Notes: generated by a model from the sequence alone, not told the origin. 64,000 nt of DNA from Candidatus Hydrogenedens sp. (GCA_035361075.1 DAOSBX010000003.1:1-64000); one strand, 5' to 3'. Shown: positions 8,150-17,228, numbered from the stretch's first letter. Translations and numbers: made by a program.

Positions 8150-9274
8150 ATGAATAAGATTCTCTTATGGTTATTTGTAATTATTTTGTATATGATACCT
8201 ACCGCCTTATATACAGAAGATAGTAATCAAACACCTGTATTTAAATCAGGCGAGGAAGGGTATGATACATTTCGGATACCATCATTAATAAAAACAAAGC
8301 AAGGTTCACTTATTGCTTTTTGTGAAGGGAGGAAAGACTCCGTCTCAGATAGTGGAAATATTGACCTGATTTGTAGATGGTCGGAAGATGATGGAAATAC
8401 CTGGGGACCTCTACAAGTAATATGGGATGATGATAAGAACACATGTGGTAATCCCTGTGCTGTGATTGATAGTGAAAGTGGAACGATTATTCTATTAATG
8501 ACCTGGAATCTTGGAGAAGATTCTGAACCTGAAATTATCGCGGGAAAATCAAAAGATACACGTCGTGTATTTATTTCACGTTCAGTAGATGACGGTCAAA
8601 CATGGACAAAGCCAGAGGAAATAACCTCCTCTACTAAGCATGCAGACTGGACCTGGTATGCTACAGGGCCTGGAATAGGTATACAACTGGAAAGTAACCT
8701 ATACAAGAATAGAATTATCATTCCTTGTGACCATGCCAATAAAAAAGATAATCAATGGTACTCACATGTTATATTTTCAGATGATGGAGGGAAAACATGG
8801 AACTATAGCCAGCCAATAGGACCTAAGCAAAACGAGTGTCAGGTTGTAGAAATTCAAGATGGCAAATTATTGTTGAACATGCGGAATTACAATCGTGAAT
8901 ATCCATGTAGAGCCATCTCAATAAGTTCAGACGGGGGAACTCATTGGGGAGATATTAATTACGATTTAACACTTGTAGAGCCCGTATGTCAAGCAAGCTT
9001 GATTAAACATAAAAGGAATGATAAAGAATATCTTGCTTTTTCTAACCCTGCAGACAAAAAAGAACGAATTAATATGACTGTAAGAATAAGCGATGATTAT
9101 GGCAAAACATGGAAATACAATCAATTAGTATATTCAGGTCCTTCTGCTTATTCCTGTCTTTGTTCCTTAAATAAGAATGAAATAGGGATTTTATTTGAAT
9201 GTGGAATGAAAAATCCTTATGAACAAATTGTTTTTAAGAAATTAAATATTCGGTCTCTTATTAAGGAAGATTAA
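8150..9274 (+). CDS. Exo-alpha-sialidase (GH33-like, BNR/Asp-box propeller), secreted
   Basis: Sialidases release terminal sialic acid from glycans. Signal peptide at residues 1-20 (MNKILLWLFVIILY). The FRIPS motif holds the first arginine of the catalytic triad, followed by GRKDS--DSGNIDL, which holds the probable acid/base aspartate. At least five Asp-boxes (S-x-D-x-G-x-T-W type) are readable: SEDDGNTW, SVDDGQTW, SDDGGKTW, SSDGGTHW and SDDYGKTW. Further arginines (MRNYNRE; TVRISDD) fit the triad. The neighbouring secreted sugar enzymes suggest glycan foraging. Substrate linkage cannot be read from sequence. Confidence 0.87.
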   Translation: MNKILLWLFVIILYMIPTALYTEDSNQTPVFKSGEEGYDTFRIPSLIKTKQGSLIAFCEGRKDSVSDSGNIDLICRWSEDDGNTWGPLQVIWDDDKNTCGNPCAVIDSESGTIILLMTWNLGEDSEPEIIAGKSKDTRRVFISRSVDDGQTWTKPEEITSSTKHADWTWYATGPGIGIQLESNLYKNRIIIPCDHANKKDNQWYSHVIFSDDGGKTWNYSQPIGPKQNECQVVEIQDGKLLLNMRNYNREYPCRAISISSDGGTHWGDINYDLTLVEPVCQASLIKHKRNDKEYLAFSNPADKKERINMTVRISDDYGKTWKYNQLVYSGPSAYSCLCSLNKNEIGILFECGMKNPYEQIVFKKLNIRSLIKED

Positions 9275-9295
9275 CAAACAAAAAGGAAAAGAGTC

Positions 9296-10267
9296 ATGGA
9301 TATGAAATTGAGACAATTAGGGGAGAGTGATATCTATATTACTCCTTTGGGGTTAGGATGTTGGCAGTTTAGTAATCAAATTGGGTTTGCTGGAAAGTTC
9401 TGGCCATCATTAAAAGAAGTTCCGAGTGATGATATTATCCGTGTAACCTGGGAACAGGGCATTAATTGGTTTGATACTGCTGAAATGTACGGTTGGGGCG
9501 TTTCAGAGCAATGTGTAGCAAATGGATTGAAAAGAATTAATGTTCCGCCAGAAAAGGTTATAATTGCAACAAAATGGCACCCTGTTGCTCGACGTGCCTC
9601 GAGGATGTTTCATTCTATCGAAGAGCAAATTCAGCGGTTGTCTCCATATAAAATTACCCTCTATCAAATTCATTCACCTACGTCATTATCAAGTATTAAG
9701 TCTGAAATGGAAGTAATGGCAGAGTTGATAAAGTCAAAATATATTCAGGTTGCTGGAGTTAGCAACTATACTGCAAGTCAAATGAAAAAAGCACATACAT
9801 ATCTCGAAAAGTTTGGTTTTCCACTGGTATCAAATCAGGTACATTACAGTTTACTTCACCGTCGCATTGAAAAAAATGGTATTTTAAGAACAGCTAAAGA
9901 ACTTGGTATGACTATTATTGCATATTCGCCATTAGAGCAGGGTTTATTAACAGGAAAATTTCATGAAAATCCAGACCTTATTAAAACAAGGGTAGGTTGG
10001 AGAAAATATTTTCCATTATATCGCCCTGCGGGTTTGCAAAAAACGAAGCCTGTGATAGATACATTAAGAAAAATAGCAGAACGGCATGGTGTTACACCGT
10101 CGCAGGTTGCACTTAACTGGTTAATACATTTTCATGGGGAACGAGTAGTTGCTATTCCTGGGGCTACAAAAATTGAACAGTCAGAACAAAATGTAGGAGC
10201 GTTAAAATTTCAACTATCAGATTCGGAAATGGATGAGATTGATAAAGTATCTCAACCTTTTATTTAA
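9296..10267 (+). CDS. Aldo/keto reductase
   Basis: NADPH-dependent oxidoreductase of the AKR barrel family. The tetrad is present: Asp and Tyr in FDTAEMYG, Lys in IATKWHP, His in YQIHSP; the cofactor-binding end has AIPGATKIEQ-EQN. Length 323 is normal. Binding site AAAGGAAAAGAG is well spaced for the ATG at 9296; a second in-frame ATG lies at 9302. It follows the sialidase by 21 bases and may share its transcript. The 3' end overlaps the convergent EF-hand gene by 8 bases. Confidence 0.93.
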   Translation: MDMKLRQLGESDIYITPLGLGCWQFSNQIGFAGKFWPSLKEVPSDDIIRVTWEQGINWFDTAEMYGWGVSEQCVANGLKRINVPPEKVIIATKWHPVARRASRMFHSIEEQIQRLSPYKITLYQIHSPTSLSSIKSEMEVMAELIKSKYIQVAGVSNYTASQMKKAHTYLEKFGFPLVSNQVHYSLLHRRIEKNGILRTAKELGMTIIAYSPLEQGLLTGKFHENPDLIKTRVGWRKYFPLYRPAGLQKTKPVIDTLRKIAERHGVTPSQVALNWLIHFHGERVVAIPGATKIEQSEQNVGALKFQLSDSEMDEIDKVSQPFI

Positions 10268-10661
10268 TCGAAGTATTTTTTGAACTACCCATAAACATAA
10301 GAATTGTCATTGAAAATAGAATAACAATAAAATCGGATACCCATGTTTGTACCCGTGTTACTGCACAAGAACAACCGCGTCTAATTTGTGAGCCACATGT
10401 CTGTAGTTTTTTTATTGCCTCTTGTAATTCTTCTTTCGTTAGTTGTTCATCTTGATTTGAATCAAATGAGAGAAATACATCTAAACTTAATCCCTCAATT
10501 AAATTTTGTGCTTCCTGCAATGTTAGAAAGCCATCTCCGTTTGCGTCCATAGAATCAAAATTATCGTACATTGCGTACGCAAAATCTATTGGTTTATCTA
10601 CTTTGGGTATATTAACGTTTTGAACACTTAATGTTATTAATAAAACAATACAGATTCCCAT
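10260..10661 (-). CDS. EF-hand protein with C-terminal Cys motif and membrane segment
   Basis: A short hydrophobic N-terminus (residues 1-14) acts as signal or anchor. Two EF-hand calcium loops follow: DANGDGFLTLQE and DSNQDEQLTKEE, both with acidic residues at positions 1, 3, 5 and 12 or close equivalents. After a helix comes a cysteine-rich patch (CGSQIRRGCSC), then one hydrophobic segment (SDFIVILFSMTILMFMG) and a short lysine-containing tail. This end resembles tripartite C-terminal sorting signals of the Cys-motif type, but that is inference. AAGGAAA upstream supports the start. Function unknown; probable calcium-binding envelope protein. Confidence 0.75.
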   Translation of the reverse strand: MGICIVLLITLSVQNVNIPKVDKPIDFAYAMYDNFDSMDANGDGFLTLQEAQNLIEGLSLDVFLSFDSNQDEQLTKEELQEAIKKLQTCGSQIRRGCSCAVTRVQTWVSDFIVILFSMTILMFMGSSKNTSIK

Positions 10662-10751
10662 AATTATTTTCCTTATAGATTACATTATAATGTTATACTA
10701 CATCCGTTAATTTTAGTGATGTCAGGATAAATTAAGCAAATTATCAATATC

Positions 10752-11480
10752 ATGAAAAATACATTGAGAAATAATAACAGCAGTCATCATAATAAAACAG
10801 CGGTTATCATCCCCTGTTATAATGCTGGAAATAGGTTAAAAAAAGTTGTTGAAGCTACCTTAAAATTTCCAGTAGATGTGTTTGTTGTTGATGATGGTTC
10901 AACCGACAATTGTATAGATACAATTATTCAGTTGCCTTTACATATTATATCTTTACCCCAAAATCGGGGGAAAGGCTTTGCTATTATTGAGGGCTTAAAA
11001 ACGTCTTTGACTTCTAAGGATTATGAGATATTTTGTTTTTTAGATGCGGATGGACAGCATAATCCTGAACTTTTGCCTATGTTTATAAAAATGTGGGAGG
11101 AACACAAATATGACATTATCATCGGCCAAAGAAGTTTTAAACCAGGACAAGTTCCGTTGGCAAGTAAGATAGGCAATTATTTTACCCATTTTATCCTACG
11201 TATCTTGGTGAAATGCCCTGTTTCAGATACACAATGTGGTTTTCGACTGTATTCTCGTGCATTCGCTGAAGAAATTATTCAATGCGTCAAGCCAGGACGG
11301 TATGAAACAGAAACATTAATATTATTGTTGGCAATTCAAAAGGAAAAAACAATAGGGACTATTCCTATTCCTTCTATTTATGAAGACAAAAATCGCTCAT
11401 CCCATTTCAGAAAAGTTTACGATTCTTTTAGAATCCTTAGTGCAATCATTAAATATTCATTTATGAATTTATTTAAATAA
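10752..11480 (+). CDS. GT2 family glycosyltransferase (polyprenol-phosphate sugar transferase-like)
   Basis: Inverting GT-A glycosyltransferase, cytoplasmic face of the membrane. AVIIPCYNAG opens the fold, VVDDGSTDN binds nucleotide, FLDADGQH carries the metal-binding DxD, and DTQCGFRLYSR matches the conserved DxxCGFR element of DPM1/WcaA-like enzymes. The 242 residues contain no transmembrane helices. No clear Shine-Dalgarno precedes the ATG; two TATAAT-like hexamers lie at 10686-10699. Acceptor and donor are unknown. Confidence 0.88.
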   Translation: MKNTLRNNNSSHHNKTAVIIPCYNAGNRLKKVVEATLKFPVDVFVVDDGSTDNCIDTIIQLPLHIISLPQNRGKGFAIIEGLKTSLTSKDYEIFCFLDADGQHNPELLPMFIKMWEEHKYDIIIGQRSFKPGQVPLASKIGNYFTHFILRILVKCPVSDTQCGFRLYSRAFAEEIIQCVKPGRYETETLILLLAIQKEKTIGTIPIPSIYEDKNRSSHFRKVYDSFRILSAIIKYSFMNLFK

Positions 11481-11490
11481 AGTGTACAAA

Positions 11491-12366
11491 TCAGTTTCTG
11501 AAAAAATCTAATGTCTCACGATAGAATGTGTTACCCATCATTGCTGTCATGTGGTCTCTCCCTTTAAGGAAAATACACCGTGCATTTTTCATATGTTTTT
11601 CGAGTTCTTCCACCCCTTTACTTAATGGGTCTTTATCACCCACAATTACAAGTGTCGGAACGTGGTTATTTCTTAAAGAATCTTCCGTTACAGCCATTTC
11701 TGGAAATTGTTTCATCACATCAGCCATTGCTTTTGAATCGGACATCATGTTTAATCCAAAATCTAACAATTTAATACGCCATTTTGGTGGTTCTTTTCTC
11801 CCTGGTTCTAATGCTTTGGTTAGGGGGTAGTATCCTTTTCCATTTTCTAAAGATTCTACCAGTTCCATAAGGATTTTTATATTATCTCCATCCACTTTTT
11901 CATATCCAGCTCCCCCAACAACAGCTTTGATTACACGTTCTGGATACATTGTTAAAAGTTTTAATGTTGTAAAACCTCCCATCGAATAGCCCATAATATA
12001 CGCTTTGGGAATATTTAAATGGTCCAGTAATCGGATAACATCATTTACCATTTCTAATCCATATTTGTTTGGTTCAGAGGGTTTGCCACTTAATCCATGT
12101 CCACGATGGTCAAAAGAAATAACAGTAAAATGTTTCCTTAATTTTTTTATCATCCCATTCCACCTCCAATTTAAGTCTGCATTAACTGCATATCCATGAA
12201 TTAAAACTAATGGCGGTCCGTTACCCTCAACACGATAATGTATTTTGCATCCGTTGGAATCAAAATATTCTCCTTTTACCCGATACTTTAATAAAAATAG
12301 AACCAGAAAAATACCAATTATAATTAATAAAATAAAAGAGAGGAGAATTATTAAAAAAATCGTCAT
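11491..12366 (-). CDS. Alpha/beta hydrolase, membrane-anchored, first of a tandem pair
   Basis: N-terminal hydrophobic helix (residues 1-27) then an alpha/beta hydrolase fold. Oxyanion region LIHGYAVNADLNW, nucleophile elbow GYSMGGF, acid in VGDKDPLS and histidine in GRDHMT make a complete triad. Substrate unknown (esterase or C-C hydrolase type). The upstream gene on the same strand is a paralogue 14 bases away and shares the unusual HG---NADLNWR stretch, so the pair comes from a tandem duplication. The 3' end faces the GT2 gene with only 10 bases between stops. Confidence 0.88.
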   Translation of the reverse strand: MTIFLIILLSFILLIIIGIFLVLFLLKYRVKGEYFDSNGCKIHYRVEGNGPPLVLIHGYAVNADLNWRWNGMIKKLRKHFTVISFDHRGHGLSGKPSEPNKYGLEMVNDVIRLLDHLNIPKAYIMGYSMGGFTTLKLLTMYPERVIKAVVGGAGYEKVDGDNIKILMELVESLENGKGYYPLTKALEPGRKEPPKWRIKLLDFGLNMMSDSKAMADVMKQFPEMAVTEDSLRNNHVPTLVIVGDKDPLSKGVEELEKHMKNARCIFLKGRDHMTAMMGNTFYRETLDFFRN

Positions 12367-12380
12367 ATTGTGGTCTCCTT

Positions 12381-13298
12381 TTAGTTAGGGTTATTTTTAG
12401 TTATAAAATTTTCTACTGATGAGGCAAATTTCTTTTTGAGTAAGGTTGTCAAATGTGTCCCACCTTCTATCCAAACAACGTCATCATTAGGTAAGACAGT
12501 ACTTAACTCATTTATTGTTTTGCACATCGGGTCTGCAGTTCCACCAATAAGTAATATTGGCACTTGGCAAGCCGAAAGGTCATTTTCCTCTACTTCAAGT
12601 GCGGTAACACTTTCTAATAAGTCGGCTATGGCATCCAAATCATTAGTCTTTTTGGCATAACAATTGGCAAATGCAATTGAAATTCTACCGAATCCTTTTT
12701 TCTCCATACCTACCAGTTCAAATAAAGGTGTGCAGTCCTTTTTTTCACGCATAGCATTATATATACGTTTTAACTTTTCTATATTTTCTTCCGATTGTTT
12801 CTCCCAACCAGCACCTGCTACTGTTACAGAATATGCTCTTTCAGGATAAAGTGTCGCAAATTTTAATGCGATGAAGCCTCCAAGCGAGTACCCGACAATA
12901 TGTGCTTTTTGTATCTTTAAAGAATCCATAATTCTTCGAACATCCTCTACTAAGTTTAATCCATAATTTTCAACACCATACACAACTTCTGATTTGCCAT
13001 GCCCACGTAAATCAAATGCAATGACATGATATTTTCTTGATAATTTTTTTGTAATCCCTGGTAACCGCCAATTTAGGTCTGCATTTGCAAGAATTCCATG
13101 AATAAGAATTACAGGTGTTCCTTGTCCTTTTTCTAAATAATGAAATGTAATGTCATTATTTAGGTAATGCCCTTGTTGTTGATGGAAGATAGCACAGCTT
13201 ATGTTTATGATTGAAGTTAGGACTACTATTATGCTTAATTTTATGGTAAATCCTGAATTTTTAATATCTATTTTTGAAAATAAATCATCAAAATTCAT
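12381..13298 (-). CDS. Alpha/beta hydrolase, membrane or lipid-anchored, second of a tandem pair
   Basis: A hydrophobic stretch at about residues 20-37 ends in NISC, which could serve as a weak lipobox or simply anchor the protein. The hydrolase core has HGILANADLNWR, nucleophile elbow GYSLGGF, acid in IGGTADPM and histidine in EGGTHLTT. It resembles the following gene (12366-11491) throughout. Only 25 bases separate its start from that of the divergent transporter gene, too little for two full promoters, so one or both starts may be further in. Confidence 0.86.
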   Translation of the reverse strand: MNFDDLFSKIDIKNSGFTIKLSIIVVLTSIINISCAIFHQQQGHYLNNDITFHYLEKGQGTPVILIHGILANADLNWRLPGITKKLSRKYHVIAFDLRGHGKSEVVYGVENYGLNLVEDVRRIMDSLKIQKAHIVGYSLGGFIALKFATLYPERAYSVTVAGAGWEKQSEENIEKLKRIYNAMREKKDCTPLFELVGMEKKGFGRISIAFANCYAKKTNDLDAIADLLESVTALEVEENDLSACQVPILLIGGTADPMCKTINELSTVLPNDDVVWIEGGTHLTTLLKKKFASSVENFITKNNPN

Positions 13299-13323
13299 AT
13301 CATTTAACCCTTAAAATAATTTA

Positions 13324-14262
13324 ATGTATAGATTTAGTAATGTAGTTTTTTATGTTATCATATCTGTTAGTATTTTTTGTAATATGAAGTATCTTTCTCC
13401 ATATTTATATATGCTTGGAGCCTCATTTTGCTTTTCAATCATGTCGATTTGTGGAAGTTTAATTGGGGATAGCCTTTCTTGGATTGCGATTTCATTTTTT
13501 AGAATCCTTCCTACATTTATTTTTATTTTGATTTTTGCGTTGCTTATAGGAGAAAAACCCATTTTAATTGGTTCTTTTTCTTTATGGCTACGTAGTATTT
13601 TTGGGACTGTTGCATTACTTTGTACCTTTTATTCCTTATCCCATTTACATGCTACTGACACAGTTACTATTTTTGCTACAACCCCTATTTGGATAGGATT
13701 TATTATGGCAATTGTTTTCAAAGACAAAGCACCTCCGTTACTTTGGGTTTTTGTTATATCTACATTTATAGGAATATGCATAATAGAAAGACCACAATTT
13801 CAAGGCAATGTTATTCCTATATTTATTGCATTTATAGGTGCTATATGTGCAGGTTCTGCTATGGTTAGCTTAAGTTTCTGTGGAAAAATTACACCGATTA
13901 CCGTTGTATCCCATTACAGTATGGTAGCAGTGATAACGAGTTTTATCCTTTTTTGCTTTTACTGCTCTCAATTTTCTAACATAATAGTCATAATGAAAAA
14001 ATATTACCTCTTGCTTATAGTGATAGGAGTAAGTGGAACAGTAGGTCAAATTTTTTTAACAAATGCTTATGGTAATGGGAAACCACAGTGGATTTCTATT
14101 TTAGGATTAAGTCAAGTTTTAATCACTATGATGATTGAATTGTTTTTAAATCGAATGAAAGTGGATATATATCATTTGATTGGGATGATAATGGTATTAT
14201 TCTCTATATCTTGTGTTATTTGGATAAAACCATTAAATAAAAATATATCCAAACCTATTTAG
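13324..14262 (+). CDS. DMT superfamily (EamA-type) transporter
   Basis: About ten hydrophobic helices in two homologous halves, as in EamA metabolite exporters: LYMLGASFCFSIMSI opens the first half and conserved small/aromatic patterns recur (SLWLRSIFGTVALLC, then ATTPIWIGFIMA). Length 312 as usual. The ATG at 13324 lacks a binding site and begins close to the divergent hydrolase; the internal ATG at 13384 (MKYLSPYLY) would give the more typical N-terminus. Substrate cannot be predicted. Confidence 0.82.
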   Translation: MYRFSNVVFYVIISVSIFCNMKYLSPYLYMLGASFCFSIMSICGSLIGDSLSWIAISFFRILPTFIFILIFALLIGEKPILIGSFSLWLRSIFGTVALLCTFYSLSHLHATDTVTIFATTPIWIGFIMAIVFKDKAPPLLWVFVISTFIGICIIERPQFQGNVIPIFIAFIGAICAGSAMVSLSFCGKITPITVVSHYSMVAVITSFILFCFYCSQFSNIIVIMKKYYLLLIVIGVSGTVGQIFLTNAYGNGKPQWISILGLSQVLITMMIELFLNRMKVDIYHLIGMIMVLFSISCVIWIKPLNKNISKPI

Positions 14263-14297
14263 ATTAAAAACTATAAATAAAAATAAAACTTAACAAA

Positions 14298-15143
14298 ATG
14301 TCAAACATAAAGATGAATATGAAAGATAATAAAAAAGGAGAACCACTTTCTCTGTTGTGGGTGACAGATATACATTTAGACCATCTCCCACCTGAAAAAG
14401 GCTCTGCTTTTATTCGCGAAATAGCTGAGAAGAAACCTTCGTTAGTTGTTATAACGGGGGATATTTCGACTGCTGAGACAGTAGATAAGTGGTTATTATA
14501 TATAGACCGTGTTTTTACGTGTCCCGTGTACTTTGTATTAGGTAATCATGATTATTATCATGGGTCAATAGAACAAGTTCGGCAAAAGGTCAGGCAGATT
14601 ACGAGATACTCTCAGCGTGTTCGATGGTTACCAGAAGTGGGTATTGTTACATTAACCCCTAACACGGTACTTATAGGCTGTGATGGTTGGGGAGATGCGA
14701 GGCTTGGTGATTTTGACCATGCAGAAACGAAAATGAGTGACTATCTATTTATTAAAGAACTCATTGGGCTTGACCGTCCTCGAATTAAGCAGGTTATTCA
14801 GGCTATCGGTGCCGAGTCTGCTCGATATTTAGCTAAATTACTGCCTGAGGCGATGAGCCGTGCTCAGTATATAATAATTGCAACCCATGTTCCTCCTTTT
14901 GCTGAAGCATGCTGGCATCAAGGTCGCAGAGGGGATGCAAAATGGTTGCCAAACTATACATGTGGTGCCTTAGGAGAGGTTATTCAATCATCTGCTATGA
15001 ACAGTATGTATCATCAATTTCTGGTTCTATGTGGACATACTCACGGGTATGCTGATGTACATATCCTACCTAATTTACATATTAAAGTAGGTGAAGTGGA
15101 GTACGGTAAACCAATTGTTCAGGATATAATTACAGTTTATTAA
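14298..15143 (+). CDS. Calcineurin-like metallophosphoesterase
   Basis: All five metal-binding blocks are visible: VTDIHLDH, TGDIS, LGNHDYY, ATHVPP and CGHTHGY. The 281-residue protein has no signal peptide, so it should act in the cytoplasm on phosphodiester or phosphomonoester substrates not predictable from sequence. It lies 35 bases after the transporter gene. Its end faces the pilin-like gene, with a 16-base palindrome in the gap. Confidence 0.9.
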   Translation: MSNIKMNMKDNKKGEPLSLLWVTDIHLDHLPPEKGSAFIREIAEKKPSLVVITGDISTAETVDKWLLYIDRVFTCPVYFVLGNHDYYHGSIEQVRQKVRQITRYSQRVRWLPEVGIVTLTPNTVLIGCDGWGDARLGDFDHAETKMSDYLFIKELIGLDRPRIKQVIQAIGAESARYLAKLLPEAMSRAQYIIIATHVPPFAEACWHQGRRGDAKWLPNYTCGALGEVIQSSAMNSMYHQFLVLCGHTHGYADVHILPNLHIKVGEVEYGKPIVQDIITVY

Positions 15144-15170
15144 AAAGGGTATTTTAAGGTAGTACCTTTA

Positions 15171-15186
15171 AGTAATTGCAATTACT
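15171..15186. repeat. Perfect 16-base palindrome between convergent genes
   Basis: AGTAATTGCAATTACT reads the same on both strands and covers the last bases of the pilin-like gene. A nearby imperfect repeat (AAGGTA-g-TACCTT, 15156-15168) lies beside it. It may act as a weak bidirectional terminator, but no strong T-run is present on either side. Confidence 0.4.
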
Positions 15187-16129
15187 AAAATGATAAAGCA
15201 TAGGGAATTGCAGAAAGGCATTCCGCAACATATCGATTTACAGGTGCCCTACCTTCATACCTTATAAATTCTACATGCCCGTCTAAATATAGCACATTAC
15301 AACCACCAGGAATATGATTGAAATATTGTGTTTTACTTCCAGTAGCCAAAATATCAAACATAATCCACACGCTACTTTGTGCTTGTGCTTTACTGGAAGG
15401 ATTGTTAATGTCCGTAATTAAAAATCTTTCAATACCTTCACGTAAGCGGTAAATAATATCTCCACCAGCATTCCCATTTGGAAACATTCCAGGGATGTCT
15501 TTATCAGCCACACTATAATTATGAGCCATAGCTCCTTGCATTGCGGTATAGGCTAATCCATTCCATAATTGAGCACTACCTTCTTTTGACGGTGCAAAAG
15601 GAGTTAAATTTGTTTTTGGGTCAGTTAACTCACAGCGGTCAAAAACCCAACCTGTATAAATATAACTATTCACCCCGAGTCGTACACCTGCGGAATGTAA
15701 AAGATGCCCAGTACCATCATCACAGGCATAGTTAATCATCCAATCACCTTTCGAGTTTTTTAAGTTATTTACGGTCACTTTTGAATTAGAAGGACAAACA
15801 AGAATAGCTGGGTCGGTAAGATATTCAGGATAAATATCAGATATTCTCGGATTTAAACCATAAACGTAATTCGTGGCTCCAGTAGGGGTAAGAGTCTCAC
15901 AGTCATATAATGATTCCATGTTAATCAATACCATAGGAAATCGTTCTCCCTTAGCCTCTCCTGCATACATTTTTAGGATGATACCCCATTGTTTAAGATT
16001 GTTCTGACAGCTGGAACGGCGTGCCGCTTCACGTGCTCGCGCTAATGCTGGTAATAAAATTGCCGCCAATATACCGATAATCGCAATAACTACCAGTAGT
16101 TCTATAAGAGTAAAACCATATTTTTTCAT
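15185..16129 (-). CDS. Type IV pilin-like / pseudopilin protein (DUF1559-type, PVC style)
   Basis: The N-terminus is a class III signal: MKKYG is followed by [20 protein letters not shown], with prepilin peptidase cleavage expected between G and F and the conserved Glu at +5. The large globular part ends with [17 protein letters not shown], the tail motif typical of the expanded pilin-like families of Lentisphaerae/Planctomycetes-type bacteria. I chose the ATG at 16129 (314 residues): AGGAGGTG (16143-16136) is ideally spaced for it and covers the alternative GTG at 16138. Such proteins may be pseudopilins or sheath proteins; the exact role is unknown. Confidence 0.92.
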   Translation of the reverse strand: MKKYGFTLIELLVVIAIIGILAAILLPALARAREAARRSSCQNNLKQWGIILKMYAGEAKGERFPMVLINMESLYDCETLTPTGATNYVYGLNPRISDIYPEYLTDPAILVCPSNSKVTVNNLKNSKGDWMINYACDDGTGHLLHSAGVRLGVNSYIYTGWVFDRCELTDPKTNLTPFAPSKEGSAQLWNGLAYTAMQGAMAHNYSVADKDIPGMFPNGNAGGDIIYRLREGIERFLITDINNPSSKAQAQSSVWIMFDILATGSKTQYFNHIPGGCNVLYLDGHVEFIRYEGRAPVNRYVAECLSAIPYALSF

Positions 16130-16225
16130 TTCAAACACCTCCTAATGATTTGTAAGATAAAATAGTTAACTAAAGAAAGAGTAAGATTGAGTATTTAGAA
16201 TTTTAGACAGGATGAATAGGGAGGT

Positions 16226-16519
16226 TTAATAATTTGGGGGACCCCGTCTGGAGTAAGGTTCATGAAAAATTTTTAAATAACATACCTTTGGTTTATGGGA
16301 ACATGTGTTATCCCAAATTTGATATAAAAGATAAGATATAAAAACAGAGAAGATTAATAAGGGAGTAAACATTAGAATTCTAAAAGGACCTTTTCCCTCA
16401 GCTCCCCCAAAGGATTTTTTCCAAATTCCAGGAGCAATGCCGTGTAACACAGCAATGATAAGATATAGTGCGATTATAAAACTGAGAATTTTTGTAATTG
16501 TTCTATTTCGAAGGGGCAT
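16226..16519 (-). CDS. Small two-helix membrane protein of unknown function
   Basis: 97 residues with two hydrophobic helices (about residues 10-28 and 47-66) separated by a Gly/Lys-rich loop, and a basic, Pro-rich end containing two Cys. I do not recognise the family. The ATG at 16519 has GGAAGGA directly upstream; a longer reading from a TTG at 16531 would place that site inside the gene. It precedes the pilin-like gene by 96 bases on the same strand, so the two could be co-transcribed. Confidence 0.5.
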   Translation of the reverse strand: MPLRNRTITKILSFIIALYLIIAVLHGIAPGIWKKSFGGAEGKGPFRILMFTPLLIFSVFISYLLYQIWDNTCSHKPKVCYLKIFHEPYSRRGPPNY

Positions 16520-16664
16520 GTTTCCTTCCAAAGATTTGCAGTAGGTATTCGATATTATTTCAATGATGCATAGTTGCCATTTAAATTTTAAACACTTTTG
16601 TGAGTTTTATGCAAATGGAATCTTTAATTGGTTCTTCTTAAAGGTGAAGGCAAATCATGAATAA

Positions 16665-16673
16665 TGGTATAAT
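16665..16673 (+). promoter_or_regulatory. Extended -10 promoter element for mcsA-mcsB-clpC
   Basis: TGGTATAAT is an exact extended -10 element, 25 bases before the mcsA ATG. No good -35 stands 17 bases upstream (TGAAGG), which is tolerated with an extended -10. No CtsR-type heptad repeat or CIRCE element is visible in the 180-base gap. Confidence 0.5.
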
Positions 16674-16698
16674 TTAATTAACACATGAGGAATTAACG

Positions 16699-17226
16699 AT
16701 GATTTGCCAAAAATGCAAGAAAAAACTTGCCACAGTTAGATATGCAGAGGTTATAGATGGACATGTTACTGAGATTCATTTGTGCCCTGACTGTTTAATA
16801 GAAGTCCAAAATAACCCGAAAGGATTTAAACTGAGTTCAGAAGAACCACAAGTAAAAGAACCAAAAGAAACTATAGAAGATATATCCAAAAAGGCAAAAG
16901 TCAAATCTATATGTTCGGTATGTGGTACCCAGCTGAATTATATCCAGGAAAAAAACAAGGTTGGTTGTTTTACATGTTACAAAAATTTTGGTCCAGAAAT
17001 AGAGTCTATACTTGAAGTTATTCAAGGTGGAGGCACTCATATCGGTAAAAAATTAAATTATTCTAATGATGAAGAGCGGGTTCGGGCACAGTTTCTTCTG
17101 GATACTAAAAAAGCGTTAATTCGACAAGCAATTAAAGCAGAAGATTACGAATTTGCGGCTAAGCTACGTGATGAAATTATAGATTTAGAGAAAACAATAT
17201 CTTCTTGGAAAATGGGAAAGAATTAG
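16699..17226 (+). CDS. mcsA: McsA-like zinc-finger / UVR-domain protein
   Basis: McsA is the activator of the protein arginine kinase McsB and partner of ClpC. Two four-cysteine zinc modules are seen: C3/C6 with C29/C32, and C72/C75 with C90/C93. A C-terminal UVR coiled-coil (about residues 132-168, LIRQAIKAEDYEFAAKLRDEI) completes the architecture. Length 175 is close to Bacillus McsA. The gene is first in mcsA-mcsB-clpC, the standard order minus ctsR. Its ATG follows GAGGAATTAACG. Confidence 0.93.
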   Translation: MICQKCKKKLATVRYAEVIDGHVTEIHLCPDCLIEVQNNPKGFKLSSEEPQVKEPKETIEDISKKAKVKSICSVCGTQLNYIQEKNKVGCFTCYKNFGPEIESILEVIQGGGTHIGKKLNYSNDEERVRAQFLLDTKKALIRQAIKAEDYEFAAKLRDEIIDLEKTISSWKMGKN

Positions 17227-17228
17227 TT

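Noticed and set aside
17205..17228. Upstream TTG start for mcsB
   Set aside because: It lies inside mcsA and the Shine-Dalgarno-like GGGAAAG fits ATG 17229 better.
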